A stretch of 64,000 nt of DNA from Cervus elaphus. Its lineage: Eukaryota > Chordata > Mammalia > Artiodactyla > Cervidae. Below, one piece after another: positions 63,966 through 64,000 of this stretch. The stretch is from contig NC_057834.1 in NCBI RefSeq assembly GCF_910594005.1, forward strand, positions 108,837,650 to 108,901,649. The letters are read 5' to 3'. Numbering within the stretch: the stretch's first letter is position 1; the number at the start of each line of letters is the position of its first letter. Position numbers and translations under genes: made by a program. Under the pieces are notes generated by a model. The model searched no databases. It was not told the DNA's origin and was given only the letters and a program-made list of their open reading frames with translations.

Positions 63966-64000
63966 TTCTCTACATCCTTCTGATGAGTTGATGTGAGTCT

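Noticed and set aside
1..64000. A novel defence, toxin or biosynthetic gene system
   Set aside because: The window has no intact genes beyond LINE relics; repeat content identifies it as ruminant non-coding DNA. Claiming a system would not be supported by the sequence.

Overview
The window is nuclear DNA of a ruminant (cattle, sheep, goat or a close relative). The diagnosis rests on its repeats: about 22 tRNA-Glu-derived Bov-tA/BovA SINEs, nine fragments of the BovB (RTE) LINE, five older cetartiodactyl CHR-type SINEs and ruminant-type young L1 3' ends. All lie on a background of ancient mammalian MIR, L2 and L1M relics. There are no bacterial-style operons, no CRISPR array and no free-standing RNA gene. 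I found no exon of a host protein-coding gene. Every long open frame I could identify is a LINE reverse-transcriptase relic or its antisense shadow, and the remaining frames are short and look like chance. The window is best read as intergenic or deep intronic.

Layout. 0-8 kb: MIR, L2 and CHR relics, then an old antisense L1 (2.9-4.9 kb) into which a younger L1 3' end and three SINEs jumped. 8-12 kb: a sense BovB keeping two reverse-transcriptase motifs, then a CHR SINE split by an antisense BovB. 12-16 kb: MIR and a long L2 with an L1 fragment inside. 16.4-18.2 kb: a 1.8 kb 5'-truncated L1 with its target-site duplication, carrying the last ~465 codons of ORF2 broken by two stops. 18-28 kb: sparse old repeats, several SINEs and stretches without recognisable repeats. 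28-31 kb: a SINE inside a TG microsatellite, a MIR split by BovB, and an antisense L2. 31-35 kb: mostly unclassified sequence with MIR relics. 35.7-38 kb: two multiply nested L1s. 38-46 kb: many MIRs, a 75-bp mariner-type MITE and SINEs. 46-51 kb: a BovB cluster including a sense BovB inserted inside an antisense BovB, both with 12-bp target duplications. 51.4-54.4 kb: the longest stretch without recognisable repeats. 55-61.5 kb: L1 3' ends, two sense BovB fragments and a 2.7 kb L1 relic with two SINE insertions. 61.5-64 kb: MIR, L2 and unclassified sequence.

The genes do not work together as a system, because the only coding remnants are dead parts of L1 and BovB. BovB and L1 endonuclease/reverse transcriptase supplied in trans would have mobilised the SINEs. 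The value of the window lies in its legible insertion history (many matched target-site duplications), a BovB/BovB inverted repeat, a shared stop codon in two independent BovB copies, and several repeat-free AT-rich segments with transcription-factor-like motifs (three RFX X-box-like sites, an octamer, a homeodomain core). Those segments are the only candidates for regulatory function. Repeat family names come from recalled consensus features, not from a database search, and most boundaries without a named target duplication are good to about 10-30 bases.
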